Shown here in pieces: positions 46,327-54,871 of a stretch of DNA of 64,000 nt. Numbering within the stretch: position 1 is the stretch's first letter; each line of letters starts with the position of its first letter. This stretch comes from Myxococcales bacterium (lineage in GTDB: Bacteria; Myxococcota; Polyangia; Nannocystales; Nannocystaceae). The notes under the pieces are model-generated. The model was not told the DNA's origin. It searched no databases and was given only the letters and a program-made list of their open reading frames with translations. The DNA is taken from the NCBI GenBank assembly GCA_016793465.1, contig JAEUJW010000081.1, positions 186,001 to 250,000 of the forward strand, given 5' to 3'. The position numbers and the translations under genes were made by a program.

Positions 46327-46343
46327 ACCGGTCCTTCGCACGC

Positions 46344-46416
46344 GGGCTCGTAGCTCAATTGGCAGAGCAAGGGACTCTTAATCCCTGGGTTGTAGGTTCG
46401 ATTCCTACCGGGCTCA
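46344..46416 (+). tRNA. tRNA-Lys (anticodon CTT)
   Basis: A 73-nucleotide cloverleaf. The acceptor arms GGGCTCG and CGGGCTC pair with two wobbles. The D arm is GCTC/GAGC, the anticodon stem AGGGA/TCCCT with loop CTCTTAA (anticodon 34-36 CTT, reading AAG), and the T arm GTAGG-TTCGATT-CCTAC. The discriminator is A, and CCA is not encoded. A strong terminator follows 20 bases later, so it is a single-gene unit. Confidence 0.97.
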
Positions 46417-46435
46417 CTGACAAATAGAACGACGG

Positions 46436-46466
46436 AAAGGCCGGGAGACTGTCTCCCGGCCTTTCT
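46436..46466 (+). terminator. Rho-independent terminator of tRNA-Lys
   Basis: AAAGGCCGGGAGA (46436-46448), loop CTG, exact complement (46452-46464) ending in TTT, then CTC. Confidence 0.9.
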
Positions 46467-46639
46467 CGCGTTCCGGGGCCGCGCGCGCGCCCCCGGGGCC
46501 GGCTGGATCTCGCAGGGCGGGGCGTGCGGGCGGCCGGGGGAGCCGGGCCCCGCGTCGAATCTCAGGACGGAACGCTGTACGGGCGATTGCGCGAGGCGGG
46601 CAGTTTCGGGTACCAGGCGACCTGGAGGCTTTAACTCTC

Positions 46640-47986
46640 ATGACTCGTCGTCCCTCGCTGTCCCCGTACGTCCTCGCCTGTGCCGTCCTCGCCCCGCTCG
46701 CCTGCGCGGACGGCGACGAGAGCCGGGACTCGGCGAACCAGTCGGGCTCGGGGCAGGTGACGACGGCGACGGCGACGGCGACGATGACGGCCACGGCGAC
46801 GCTGACCGACCCGACCACGGGCGAGGGCGGGGTGAGCGACTCGGCGGACACGTCGGGCGGGTCGACGCCGCCGGACACGGGCGTCGCGGACACGACGAAC
46901 GGCGAGACGGGCTCGGCCTCGGCGGAGACCGGCGACCCGGACACGACGAACGCCACCAACACGACGATGACGTCGAACACCACGCAGACGACCGACTCGA
47001 CGACCGGCGGCGAGACCACGGACCCGACCAACGGCGAGGAGAGCTCGGGCGGGGCGTGCGCGGAGGTCACGGTCGAGGCGGAGAACAAGAAGCAGCCGGC
47101 CGACATCATCTTCGTGATCGACAACTCGGGCAGCATGGACTTCGAGGAGAACGCGGTTCAGGACAACATGAACCAGTTCTCGCAGAAGATCATCGCCAGC
47201 GGGATCGACGCGCACGTGGTCCTGCTGTCGAGCTACAACATCTGCATCGCGCCGCCGCTGGGCAGCGGGGGCTGCCCGAACTTCGACACCAAGCTGCCGC
47301 AGTTCCTCCACGTCGACGTGAGCATCGGCTCCAACAACCCGCTGCAGAAGCTGCTCGAACACAAGGCCGACTGGGAGCCGTCGATGCGGCCGGACGGCTT
47401 CAAGCATGTGGTGATCGTGTCGGACGACGACTCGGACCTGTCGGCCAATTCGTTCCACCAGCAGTTCACCGCCTACGGCCCGCCGTACGACAAGTACAAG
47501 CTGCACGCGATCGTCGGGCTGTGGGACGCGTCGGACGTCGGCAAGTGCCTCGGCGACCCGTTCTGCTGCGCGACGATCGCGGCGGAGGGCGAGCAGTACA
47601 AGAGCCTCACCGGGCTGACCGGCGGGGTGCTCGGCGAGCTGTGCGACAACGGGCAGCAGAACTTCACGCAGCTGTTCGACACGCTGTCGATGGACGTGAT
47701 CGCCGAGGCGAAGATCGCGTGCGAGTGGACCATCCCCGACGCGATGGGCATGGACATCGACTTTAATAAGGTCAACGTCGACTACAAGAACGGGATGGGC
47801 GGCGAGCAGGCCATCCCCAAGGTCGAGAGCATGGCCGACTGCCAGAACCTCGAGGCCTGGTACTACGACGATCCGGCCGACCCCACCAAGATCTACGCGT
47901 GCCCGGCGCTGTGCATGAAGATCCAGGGCAACCCGCTGGCGTCGGTCGACGTCAAGTTCGGCTGCGAGTCGATCGTGCCGCAGTGA
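46640..47986 (+). CDS. VWA-domain lipoprotein
   Basis: A 448-residue lipoprotein (lipobox PLAC, about Cys22). A Thr/Gly/Asp-rich spacer of about 115 residues leads to a VWA-like domain from about residue 150 (ADIIFVIDNSGSMDFEENAV, MIDAS start at 161-165; later HVVIVSDDDSDLSANSFHQQ). Ten or more Cys are scattered through the C-terminal half, including DPFCCATIAAEG and YACPALCMK. It is a probable metal-dependent adhesion protein. GGAGG lies about twelve bases before the ATG. FNK near residue 375 is coded TTT AAT AAG, an A/T island. Confidence 0.82.
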   Translation: MTRRPSLSPYVLACAVLAPLACADGDESRDSANQSGSGQVTTATATATMTATATLTDPTTGEGGVSDSADTSGGSTPPDTGVADTTNGETGSASAETGDPDTTNATNTTMTSNTTQTTDSTTGGETTDPTNGEESSGGACAEVTVEAENKKQPADIIFVIDNSGSMDFEENAVQDNMNQFSQKIIASGIDAHVVLLSSYNICIAPPLGSGGCPNFDTKLPQFLHVDVSIGSNNPLQKLLEHKADWEPSMRPDGFKHVVIVSDDDSDLSANSFHQQFTAYGPPYDKYKLHAIVGLWDASDVGKCLGDPFCCATIAAEGEQYKSLTGLTGGVLGELCDNGQQNFTQLFDTLSMDVIAEAKIACEWTIPDAMGMDIDFNKVNVDYKNGMGGEQAIPKVESMADCQNLEAWYYDDPADPTKIYACPALCMKIQGNPLASVDVKFGCESIVPQ

Positions 47987-48244
47987 GCGTCGGCGCCGCC
48001 TGAGGCCCCGCGCGGCGGCGCGGGGTCGTGTGCGAGAGATCCTGGACCTCCGCTGGAGGCCCGGATCGCCCGTGCATCGTCATCGGGGGCGACCGGACGG
48101 CGTTCAGCACGCGGGCCGCGCTCCACGTGAATCCACATTCATGGCAGATGATGTATCGGCCCTCACCAAACCTGCTGCATGCATGACACGAGGGCTTGAC
48201 CGGGAGGATTGACGTCGGCCGACCGCCATGAAACGGTCCGGCGC

Positions 48245-49720
48245 ATGCAGGCCGCGAACAGCGACGAACTCACGACGATGCGGCCCTCCTGCTGCGTCGG
48301 CGACCGTCTGAAGGACCGCTACGAGATCATCGCCCACGTCGGCAGCGGCGGTATGGCCGACGTGTTCCACGGGTGGGACGAGCTGTTCTGTCGTGACGTG
48401 GCGATCAAGGCGCTGAAGCCGGAGCGCCTCGACGAGGTGATGAAGCGCCGGGTCCTGCGCGAGGCCCGGGCGTCGTGCGCGGTCGACCACCCGCACATGC
48501 TCCGCGTGACCGACATGGGGCTCGCTCGCGGGGCGCCGTTCCTCGTGACCGACCTGCTGCGCGGGACCTCGCTCGGCGAGGTCCTGCGCCGGGCGCCGGG
48601 CGGACGCCTCGAGTGGGCTCGTGTGCTGCGCTGGATGCTGCCGGCGATGGCCGCGCTGCACGCGGCCCACGAGGCGTGCGTCGTCCACCGCGACATCAAG
48701 CCGGAGAACCTGTTCCTCCACCACCGCGGGGAGGCCGAGGTGCTGATGGTGCTCGACCTCGGGATCGTGAAGTTCACCGACCTCCAGGGCAAACCGACCC
48801 GCTGGACGCAGTCGGGGGTCATCCTCGGGACCGCGGCGTACATGGCGCCGGAGCAGGCGATGGGCGGGCCCGTCGATCGCCGCTCCGACGTCTACTCGCT
48901 CGCCGTCACGCTCTACCGCCTGATCCGCGGCGAGCACATGTTCCCGCTGTCGTCCGGCGCGTGTGTGATCGAGGCGATGACGCGGCACATCTACGAGCCG
49001 CCGCCGCGGCTCGAGGACCCGTCGCTGCCGCCCGCGCTGGCCGACGCGGTCTTCAAGGCGGTGTCCAAGGACCCCGCGCATCGCCAGCCGACCATGGCGG
49101 CGTTCGCGGCGGAGCTGGCCGCGTGCCTCGACGATCCGCCGGGCGCGGCGCCGGCGCGGAGGAGACGACGCGAGGCGGTCTGCGCGGGCCTCGGAGGCGT
49201 GCTCGGGGCCGGGCTCGCGCTCGCGGGCGTGCAGCTCGTGTCTCCGGACCCGGACCGGGAGCCCGAGCCCCCGGCGCAGACCTCGGGCGTCGAGCCTGGG
49301 CCGGTCTCCGACGGCGCGCAGGAGGTCGGGGACGCCGCGCCCGGCGATCCCGCGGACGTGTGCATGCCGCCGGAGGGCGCCGCTGCGGCCGACCACGAGG
49401 CCGCGAGCGTGGCCGCACCGTCGGGCGCTCCGCCGCCGCTCCGGGGCGGACGATCGGCGAAAGAGACGCTCGACCTGGCGACCGCCGCGGCGCGCCGTTG
49501 CGTGCGCATGCACGACGATCCGGACACCGCGAGCCTCCCCGTACGCGTGAGGGTCCGCGCCGACGGGCGCGTCGGCGCGATCGTGGTGCGCGACGACCCG
49601 TCCGCGTCGTTCCTGTCCGACTGCCTGCGGGCGGCGTTCTCACGGGTCCGCCTCGCGCCGGATCAGCCACGCACGCTCGAGCACACGTTCCGCTTCAAGC
49701 CCACCAAGGAGTCGCCATGA
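48245..49720 (+). CDS. Ser/Thr protein kinase with periplasmic TonB-like tail
   Basis: A 491-residue membrane kinase. The kinase domain occupies about residues 20-300: glycine loop GSGGMADVFHG, Lys in DVAIKALKPE, HRDIKPENLF (148-157), DLG in place of DFG, and GTAAYMAPEQ. One membrane segment (CAGLGGVLGAGLALAGVQLV) follows, with an acidic/Pro spacer and a C-terminal 75-residue domain (VRMHDDPDTASLPVRVRVRA, FLSDCLRAAFSRVRLAPDQP) like those at the end of many myxobacterial envelope proteins. A TTG at 48209, preceded by GGGAGGA, is an alternative start adding twelve residues. The next gene overlaps by four bases. Confidence 0.85.
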   Translation: MQAANSDELTTMRPSCCVGDRLKDRYEIIAHVGSGGMADVFHGWDELFCRDVAIKALKPERLDEVMKRRVLREARASCAVDHPHMLRVTDMGLARGAPFLVTDLLRGTSLGEVLRRAPGGRLEWARVLRWMLPAMAALHAAHEACVVHRDIKPENLFLHHRGEAEVLMVLDLGIVKFTDLQGKPTRWTQSGVILGTAAYMAPEQAMGGPVDRRSDVYSLAVTLYRLIRGEHMFPLSSGACVIEAMTRHIYEPPPRLEDPSLPPALADAVFKAVSKDPAHRQPTMAAFAAELAACLDDPPGAAPARRRRREAVCAGLGGVLGAGLALAGVQLVSPDPDREPEPPAQTSGVEPGPVSDGAQEVGDAAPGDPADVCMPPEGAAAADHEAASVAAPSGAPPPLRGGRSAKETLDLATAAARRCVRMHDDPDTASLPVRVRVRADGRVGAIVVRDDPSASFLSDCLRAAFSRVRLAPDQPRTLEHTFRFKPTKESP

Positions 49721-50622
49721 TCGCCGAGGCTGTCGTCTACCTCACCCTGCTTGCGACCCCCGTCGCGCCGGATCTGCCGCCCGACGCCCGGGAGCACAAC
49801 GACCGCGGCATCGGCCTGGTCAACTCGGGGCAGGTCGAGGCCGGTGTGGCCGAGCTCGAGCGGGCGTATGCATCGATGCCGGATCCGGTGCAGTATCGGG
49901 CCGGACGCGGCAAGGTCGTCGGCTCGCTGCGCAGCGCGCTGATGCGGCACTACGACGCGACGCGGGCGTCGGAGCACCTCTGCCGCCTGCGGAAGATCTT
50001 GCACCGGCACCGAACCGAGCTGCTCGCGGCGCTCGGACCGGCGGGGGGTCCGGCCGACGTCGCGGGCACGGACGGAGTGATCCGCGAGGTCGACGGGCTG
50101 CTCGCCGGTCGTCCGTGCGAGGCGCACGCGGTGATCGTGCCGGCTCCCGCCCCGCCGCCCGCCGCGGCGAGTCCGCCCCCGGCGCCTGCGCGGCCCGGGC
50201 CGCCGCGCTCCGCGGCCGCGGGGGCGAGCGTCGCGTCGCCGCCGCCGCCGTTGCACCCGCCCGGTGAGCGCCGGGATCGCCGGATGCGCGTCACCGGCGG
50301 GGTGCTGCTCGGCGTCGGCGGGCTGTCGGCGATCGGCGCGGCGATCGCAGGGGCGCTCTACGCCGAGCGCTACCGTCGCCTCGACGCCCTCGACCCCGAC
50401 CGGCTGCTCGACGACTCCGCCGAGCTCGCCGAGTGGGGCCGTCTCTACCACGGCGGCCGGCACGCCCGCACCGCCGCCGTGGTGACGGGGTCCGCCGCCG
50501 GGGCGCTGCTGATCGCCGGCGTCGCCGTGCTGGCGCGTCGTCCCGGACGTGCGGGGCGGGCGAGCCTCGCGCCGACGATCGGTTCACACGGATGGGGCCT
50601 TCACCTGTCCGGGAGGTTTTAG
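49717..50622 (+). CDS. TPR-containing membrane protein coupled to the kinase
   Basis: A 301-residue exported protein. After a signal peptide (MIAEAVVYLTLLATPVA) comes a TPR-like helical pair (AREHNDRGIGLVNSGQVEAG, VAELERAYASMPDP), a helical region with paired Cys, a Pro/Ala linker, and two membrane helices near the C-terminus (GGVLLGVGGLSAIGAAIAGA and AVVTGSAAGALLIAGVAVLA). The ATG overlaps the kinase stop (ATGA), so it is very likely a partner or target of the kinase. Confidence 0.75.
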   Translation: MIAEAVVYLTLLATPVAPDLPPDAREHNDRGIGLVNSGQVEAGVAELERAYASMPDPVQYRAGRGKVVGSLRSALMRHYDATRASEHLCRLRKILHRHRTELLAALGPAGGPADVAGTDGVIREVDGLLAGRPCEAHAVIVPAPAPPPAAASPPPAPARPGPPRSAAAGASVASPPPPLHPPGERRDRRMRVTGGVLLGVGGLSAIGAAIAGALYAERYRRLDALDPDRLLDDSAELAEWGRLYHGGRHARTAAVVTGSAAGALLIAGVAVLARRPGRAGRASLAPTIGSHGWGLHLSGRF

Positions 50623-50626
50623 TCGA

Positions 50627-51508
50627 ATGCGTCACCATCACCTGAACCAGACGTTCGCGGGGATCGCCGCCGCCTTGCTCGGCGGCTGCAGCATCGACGA
50701 CCTCGCGGCCGAGTATTACTACAAGCAGCCGATCTCCGGGGAGTCGACCGCTGACTCGAGCTCGAGCTCGAGCTCGGGCTCGAGCAGCGAGACGAGCGCG
50801 AGCAGCTCCGGCGGCTCGTCGTCGACCGGCGAGGGCGGCTCGTCGACGAGCAGCGACGCCTCGACGAGCACGCAGGACACAGGCGACCCCGCGTCGAGCA
50901 GCTCGGGCGGACCGGCGGTCTGCGGCGACGGCGTCGTCGAGGGCGACGAGGAGTGCGACGACGGGAACGCCGAGGACGTCGACGACTGCGACAACAGCTG
51001 CGCGCAGTCATGGACGATCTTCGTGACCTCGGAGACCATGTACACCGGCAAGATCAACGGCCTCGTCGGCGCGGACAACCGCTGTCGCAACCACGCCCTC
51101 AACTCCCCGCTGGCGAACGCCCTCGACTACTCGGCGCTGATCAGCGACAGCACCACCGACGCCGCCGAGCGCCTCCACCACGCCCGCGGCTGGTACCGCC
51201 TCGTCAACGGTCTCCCCGTGGCCCACGGCTGGGACGCCCTCATGACCGGCCCGCTGCAGAACCCCGTCGACGTCGACGAGCTGTCGCAGACCACCAAGAC
51301 GCTGGTGTGGACCGGGACCGCCCCGGGCGGCGTCGCCGTTCCGGGCGCCGAGCACTGCAAGGACTGGACGGTCGAGAGCTTCGACCTCGGTCACTGGGGC
51401 GACAGCTCCTTCGTCGACTCCAACTGGCTGTTTCGGCAGAGCGAGAGTAATCCGACGATCTGCTTCTCGCCCGGCGCCCTGTACTGCGTCCAGCAACCAA
51501 AACCCTGA
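50627..51508 (+). CDS. lipoprotein with DUF4215 repeat and endostatin-like domain
   Basis: A 293-residue lipoprotein (lipobox LLGGC). A Ser-rich spacer is encoded by a GAGCTC microsatellite. It is followed by one myxobacterial Cys repeat (VCGDGVVEGDEECDDGN...DDCDNSC) and a C-terminal domain from about residue 145 (IFVTSETMYTGKINGLVGAD, NRCRNHALNSPL, LVWTGTAPGG, HCKDWTVES, LYCVQQ) that resembles the collagenase NC10/endostatin branch of the C-type lectin fold. GGGAGG sets the start four bases after the previous stop. It is third in the kinase operon. Confidence 0.8.
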   Translation: MRHHHLNQTFAGIAAALLGGCSIDDLAAEYYYKQPISGESTADSSSSSSSGSSSETSASSSGGSSSTGEGGSSTSSDASTSTQDTGDPASSSSGGPAVCGDGVVEGDEECDDGNAEDVDDCDNSCAQSWTIFVTSETMYTGKINGLVGADNRCRNHALNSPLANALDYSALISDSTTDAAERLHHARGWYRLVNGLPVAHGWDALMTGPLQNPVDVDELSQTTKTLVWTGTAPGGVAVPGAEHCKDWTVESFDLGHWGDSSFVDSNWLFRQSESNPTICFSPGALYCVQQPKP

Positions 51509-51522
51509 CAAGGAGCGAGCCG

Positions 51523-52665
51523 ATGTTCTCCCGCGAATTTCACCGTCACCTCATGTTCCTCGCGGCCTGGCTCGTCCCGGCCTGCACCTCGACGCAGTCG
51601 CCAGGAGCTCCGACCGCGGACACCTCCGGATCGACCGGGACCACCACGCCCGTGGAGCTGTCCCCGACGGAGGCGACCGGCCCGGGCGACCCGCCGTCGA
51701 CCCCCTCGACGACCGACGCCGCGAGCGAGACGACCACGACGACCGCCTCGTCGACCGCCTCATCGACCGCCTCGACCACGAGCTCGAGCCCGGGCGGGCT
51801 GTGCGGAGACGGAGTGCTCGACGACGGCGAGGCGTGCGACGAGGGGGCGAACAACGACAACGACGGCGCCTGCAAGCTCGACTGCACGGCGGCCGTGTGC
51901 GGCGACGGCTTCGTCCAGGCCGGAGTCGAGGCGTGCGACGACGGGGTCGACAACGGCCCCCACTACGCGGGGTGCAGCAAGACCTGCGCGAAGAACCCCT
52001 ACTGCGGTGACGGCGTCAAAGATCTGCCGCAGGAGCAATGTGACGCCGGGATCGACAACGGGTCCGGGCAGAGCGAGGGAAGCTCTGTTCCTTGCACGCT
52101 CCTGTGCAACTGGGACGCGCGCATGGCCTTCCTCTCGAGCACCGTCCACGGCGCCGACTTCGACGCCGACCCGGATGACGACGTGAGCGGCCTCGACGGC
52201 GCCGACGAGATCTGCCGCAACCTCGCCTGGACGACGGGACACCAGCGCTGGCAGTCGTTCCGGGCCTGGCTGTCCGACGGCGAGCTCGGCCCGCTGGACC
52301 GCTTCATCCAGTACCCCGTCAAGCCGATCATGCTGCCGACCGGCGAGCGCGTCGCCGACAGCGTCAGCGACCTCGTGCTCAACGGACCCGGCCAAGGCAT
52401 CCGCGTCGACGAATTCGGGGCGCCCCTCCCGCCGTCGTGGGTGTGGACGAACACGGGCAGCAACGGCGAGATCGCCGCTCCACCCCGGCACTGCGCCGAC
52501 TGGAGCAGCCCCTCGCCGGACCTGGTCGCGCACGTCGGCTTCAGCCACGTACCGACTGAGCCCGAGGACATGTGGCTGCAGTGGGCCGAGGAGAGGCACT
52601 GGACGAGCCACCCTGTATCGTGGCACTGCAATTTCACGGCCCGGCTTTACTGTTTCGAACAGTGA
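51523..52665 (+). CDS. lipoprotein with DUF4215 repeats and endostatin-like domain, paralogue
   Basis: A 380-residue lipoprotein with a Thr-rich spacer and three Cys repeats (GLCGDGVLDDGEACDEGANN, VCGDGFVQAGVEACDDGVDN, YCGDGVKDLPQEQCDAGIDN). The C-terminal domain (ARMAFLSSTVHGADFDADPD, ADEICRNLAWTTGHQRWQSF, RAWLSDG, HCADWSS, LYCFEQ) is a diverged copy of the domain in the preceding gene. AAGGAG precedes the ATG. These two paired surface proteins probably form the outer face of the kinase-linked system. Confidence 0.8.
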   Translation: MFSREFHRHLMFLAAWLVPACTSTQSPGAPTADTSGSTGTTTPVELSPTEATGPGDPPSTPSTTDAASETTTTTASSTASSTASTTSSSPGGLCGDGVLDDGEACDEGANNDNDGACKLDCTAAVCGDGFVQAGVEACDDGVDNGPHYAGCSKTCAKNPYCGDGVKDLPQEQCDAGIDNGSGQSEGSSVPCTLLCNWDARMAFLSSTVHGADFDADPDDDVSGLDGADEICRNLAWTTGHQRWQSFRAWLSDGELGPLDRFIQYPVKPIMLPTGERVADSVSDLVLNGPGQGIRVDEFGAPLPPSWVWTNTGSNGEIAAPPRHCADWSSPSPDLVAHVGFSHVPTEPEDMWLQWAEERHWTSHPVSWHCNFTARLYCFEQ

Positions 52666-52689
52666 GGCGGGGGACGCGTCGGCTAGCGC

Positions 52690-52725
52690 TTGCGGGGACC
52701 CCGGGGGCGGGTGATAGTTCGGGCC
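52690..52725 (+). promoter_or_regulatory. promoter of the 52726 lipoprotein, leaderless
   Basis: TTGCGG (52690-52695), 17-base spacer, GATAGT (52713-52718), seven bases to the ATG at 52726. Confidence 0.6.
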
Positions 52726-53340
52726 ATGACCTTGTCCCTCCGCGCAGGTGCGCTCGCGTTGCTGATGGCGGTCGCCGGGTGTGCGATGGCGCCGGTCGAC
52801 GCGCGGGCGCTGACTCCCAACGTGCCGCAGCCGCAGGACACGCGGCGGATCGAGATCCCGCTGTACGTCATCCTCGACCCGGCCAAGCTGCCGGACGCGA
52901 TGACGGCGCAGGGCCCGGGGGTCAAGCCGATCGAGGTATCGGGGCTGCACGCGTTCGTCGAGCGCGACCTGCAGAAGGCGCTGTCGCAGCTGTTCTCGCG
53001 GGTGGTGGTGGCGCCGCCGAGCACGGCCGCGCCGGCGGAGACGTTCTTCACGGGCATGGTGCTGATCAACTCGCTGACGACGTTCACGCAGGCGGTGGCG
53101 CCGGGCTCGTCCGACAAGGCGGTGTTCATGCGCATGCAGTGGAGCCTGCACATCCGCGCCTACGGGGCGCCGGCCGACGCGTTCGTGTATCAGGGCACCG
53201 CGCAGTCGACGGTGCCGATCACCAGCGTGCGCGAGACCTCGCCGGCGTTCAACAGCGTGCTGGAGGACGCGCTGGCGCGGCTGCTGGCCCACTTCGACGG
53301 GCAGAAGGCGTACGACCGGCTGTCGCGCACGGGGCGTTAG
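52726..53340 (+). CDS. lipoprotein of unknown function
   Basis: A 204-residue lipoprotein (lipobox AVAGC). The body begins with strands RRIEIPLYVILDPAKLPD and a helix HAFVERDLQKALSQLF, then a beta-rich region with ETFFTGMVLINSLTTF, FMRMQWSLHIRAYGAP and FVYQGTAQS. It ends in an amphipathic helix (NSVLEDALARLLAHFDG). The pattern recalls outer-membrane assembly-type lipoproteins with a conserved alpha/beta sandwich, but I cannot name the family. Confidence 0.72.
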   Translation: MTLSLRAGALALLMAVAGCAMAPVDARALTPNVPQPQDTRRIEIPLYVILDPAKLPDAMTAQGPGVKPIEVSGLHAFVERDLQKALSQLFSRVVVAPPSTAAPAETFFTGMVLINSLTTFTQAVAPGSSDKAVFMRMQWSLHIRAYGAPADAFVYQGTAQSTVPITSVRETSPAFNSVLEDALARLLAHFDGQKAYDRLSRTGR

Positions 53341-53349
53341 GCGGGCCGC

Positions 53350-53594
53350 TGACCTGTCCGTGGGGACAGGTCAGAACTTCGGCGGCTCGGGGCCGCAGAC
53401 CGGCCGCTTGTCGACGTTCGGGAGGCGCACCTACCTGTCCGCGTGGACAGGTCAGAACTTCGGCGGCCCGGGGCCGCAGCCCAGGCGCTCCTCGACGTTC
53501 CGGATGCGCACCGACCTGTCCGCGGGGACAGGTCAGAACTTCAGCGGCTTGGGGCCGCAGACCAGGCGCTTCTCGACGTTCGGGAGGCACACGT
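53350..53594. repeat. three 81-bp tandem units of a gene 3' end plus palindrome
   Basis: Units start at 53352, 53433 and 53514. The third is the real 3' end of the thioredoxin gene; the other two lie beyond its stop. Each carries, on the minus strand, a copy of its last 19 or so codons (as in NVEKRLVCGPKPLKF), the TGA, and a palindrome with arms GACCTGTCC and GGACAGGTC around GCGG, GCGT or GTGG. The period of 27 codons keeps the frame, and each unit retains its own stop. Confidence 0.9.
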
Positions 53595-54627
53595 GGGGGG
53601 AGCGGCAGCCGCAGTCGAGGCAGCAGTTGCGGCGGTTCTCGCCGGGCTCGCACACGCGGTTGCCGCAGCCGGTGGTGGTGGCCCTGGCGAGGCAGTTGAG
53701 CTGCTCGTCGCACTGCAGGCAGTCGGCGGGGCAGGTCCTCGGCGGCGGGGCCGGCGGGGGGCCGCAGTCGTCCTCGCAGCGGGCGGCCTCGCCGGGCTCG
53801 CAGCGGCCGTTGCCGCACCACCGGCGCTGACAGTCGGGGTGGTCGTAGCGCAGCTGGTCGGTGAAGCGGTCGATCCACCGCTCGAGGTCGGCGACGTCGG
53901 CGTCGGTGAGGTCGCCCTCCTTGGCCCAGCGCACGCGGCGGTTGCAGTCGAGCAGGAGGGTGGTCGGGAGGTTGCCAGAGTAGAGCGCGCGGGAGGGGTC
54001 GCGCAGCAGCTCGACGAGCGCGCCGGCGTGCGAGCGGTCGGCCAGCGGGGCGCGGGTCGGCGGCATGAGCGGGGCGACGGCGGTGAAGGCCTCGACCGGC
54101 GAGGTGGCGTCCTGGACCTGGATCGGCACGAAGTCGACGGCGCGGGCCCAGTCGCGGCGGCGGGCGAACAGGTCGCGCAGGCGCGGGAGCAGGGTCTTGC
54201 AGGGGTCGCACCAGGGGGCCCACAGGCTGACGAGGTGGACGCTGCTCGGCGGGAGCACGGCGGGGTGGCCGAGGCGGAGCCTGTCGAGGCGGCCGTCGGT
54301 GCGCACGTGCTCGAGCTCGAGGCGCATGAGCGGCTGGATGTCGGCGCCGAGCTCGATGTACGCGGAGGCGCCGCGGGGCTGGCTCTCGGGGGCGCGCTCG
54401 GGCTCCGGCGCGGGGGGCGGCTCGGGCGGGAGCGGCGCGGGCGCGGGCTCGCAGGTCTGCGCGAGCAGCCCGAGGCGGCGGAGCTCGTGCTGCTCGAGCT
54501 GGATGGCGCGCAGGAGCAGCAGCGAGAGGGCGATCGTCACGCCGGCGAGGGCGACGAGCACGAGGAACAGCACGACGCGCCGGCGCGCGCGCGGGTCGTC
54601 CTGCCAGGACGGCGCGGCGCGGGTCAT
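53533..54627 (-). CDS. membrane-anchored thioredoxin-like protein with Cys-rich tail
   Basis: A 364-residue protein with one N-terminal membrane helix (VLFLVLVALAGVTIALSLLL), a Pro-rich linker, and a periplasmic thioredoxin domain with active-site WCDPC in LVSLWAPWCDPCKTLLPRL. The tail has about sixteen Cys (CGNGRCEPGEAARCEDDCG and CGNRVCEPGENRRNCCLDCG) like DUF4215 or EGF-type repeats. It may reduce or isomerise disulfides in the many Cys-rich surface proteins. The ATG overlaps the stop of the small gene upstream (ATGA). Its 3' end is part of a three-fold tandem repeat. Confidence 0.85.
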   Translation of the reverse strand: MTRAAPSWQDDPRARRRVVLFLVLVALAGVTIALSLLLLRAIQLEQHELRRLGLLAQTCEPAPAPLPPEPPPAPEPERAPESQPRGASAYIELGADIQPLMRLELEHVRTDGRLDRLRLGHPAVLPPSSVHLVSLWAPWCDPCKTLLPRLRDLFARRRDWARAVDFVPIQVQDATSPVEAFTAVAPLMPPTRAPLADRSHAGALVELLRDPSRALYSGNLPTTLLLDCNRRVRWAKEGDLTDADVADLERWIDRFTDQLRYDHPDCQRRWCGNGRCEPGEAARCEDDCGPPPAPPPRTCPADCLQCDEQLNCLARATTTGCGNRVCEPGENRRNCCLDCGCRSPHVCLPNVEKRLVCGPKPLKF

Positions 54628-54809
54628 CGCGGGGCCTCGTCGCAGCAGGGGCAGGCCTGGCGGGCGACCGCGACGTCGGCGCGGACCGCCTGCAGGCGCA
54701 GCGCGAGCGTGGCCGCGAGCACGACGCCGATACACACGCCGGCGGCGACGATCAGGAGCAGGACCGTGAGGGCCGGCGGGGGCGCGGCGTGGCGGGCGAC
54801 GGAGGGCAT
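54624..54809 (-). CDS. 61-residue membrane protein coupled to the thioredoxin gene
   Basis: A small protein with one strong membrane helix (ALTVLLLIVAAGVCIGVVLA) and a C-terminal CPCC motif (QACPCCDEAPR) facing the same side as the thioredoxin. Its TGA overlaps the ATG of the thioredoxin gene. The CxxC-like pair and coupling suggest it works with the thioredoxin protein, perhaps as an electron relay. The family is unknown. Confidence 0.6.
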   Translation of the reverse strand: MPSVARHAAPPPALTVLLLIVAAGVCIGVVLAATLALRLQAVRADVAVARQACPCCDEAPR

Positions 54810-54871
54810 ACGAGGAAGAAGAGGCCTGGTCGTCGGTGCGGGTGGAGAGTTCGGAGGCGCCGGGAGGGGCT

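Noticed and set aside
46414..47136. A Val/Ser-rich minus-strand frame over the VWA lipoprotein spacer.
   Set aside because: It is the antisense of the Thr/Gly/Asp-rich spacer. Repetitive codons such as ACG and GAC give Val/Ser text on the other strand.
50619..51011. A very Arg/Ser-rich minus-strand frame opposite the Ser-rich lipoprotein spacer.
   Set aside because: It is produced by the GAGCTC microsatellite and has no start signal or domain.
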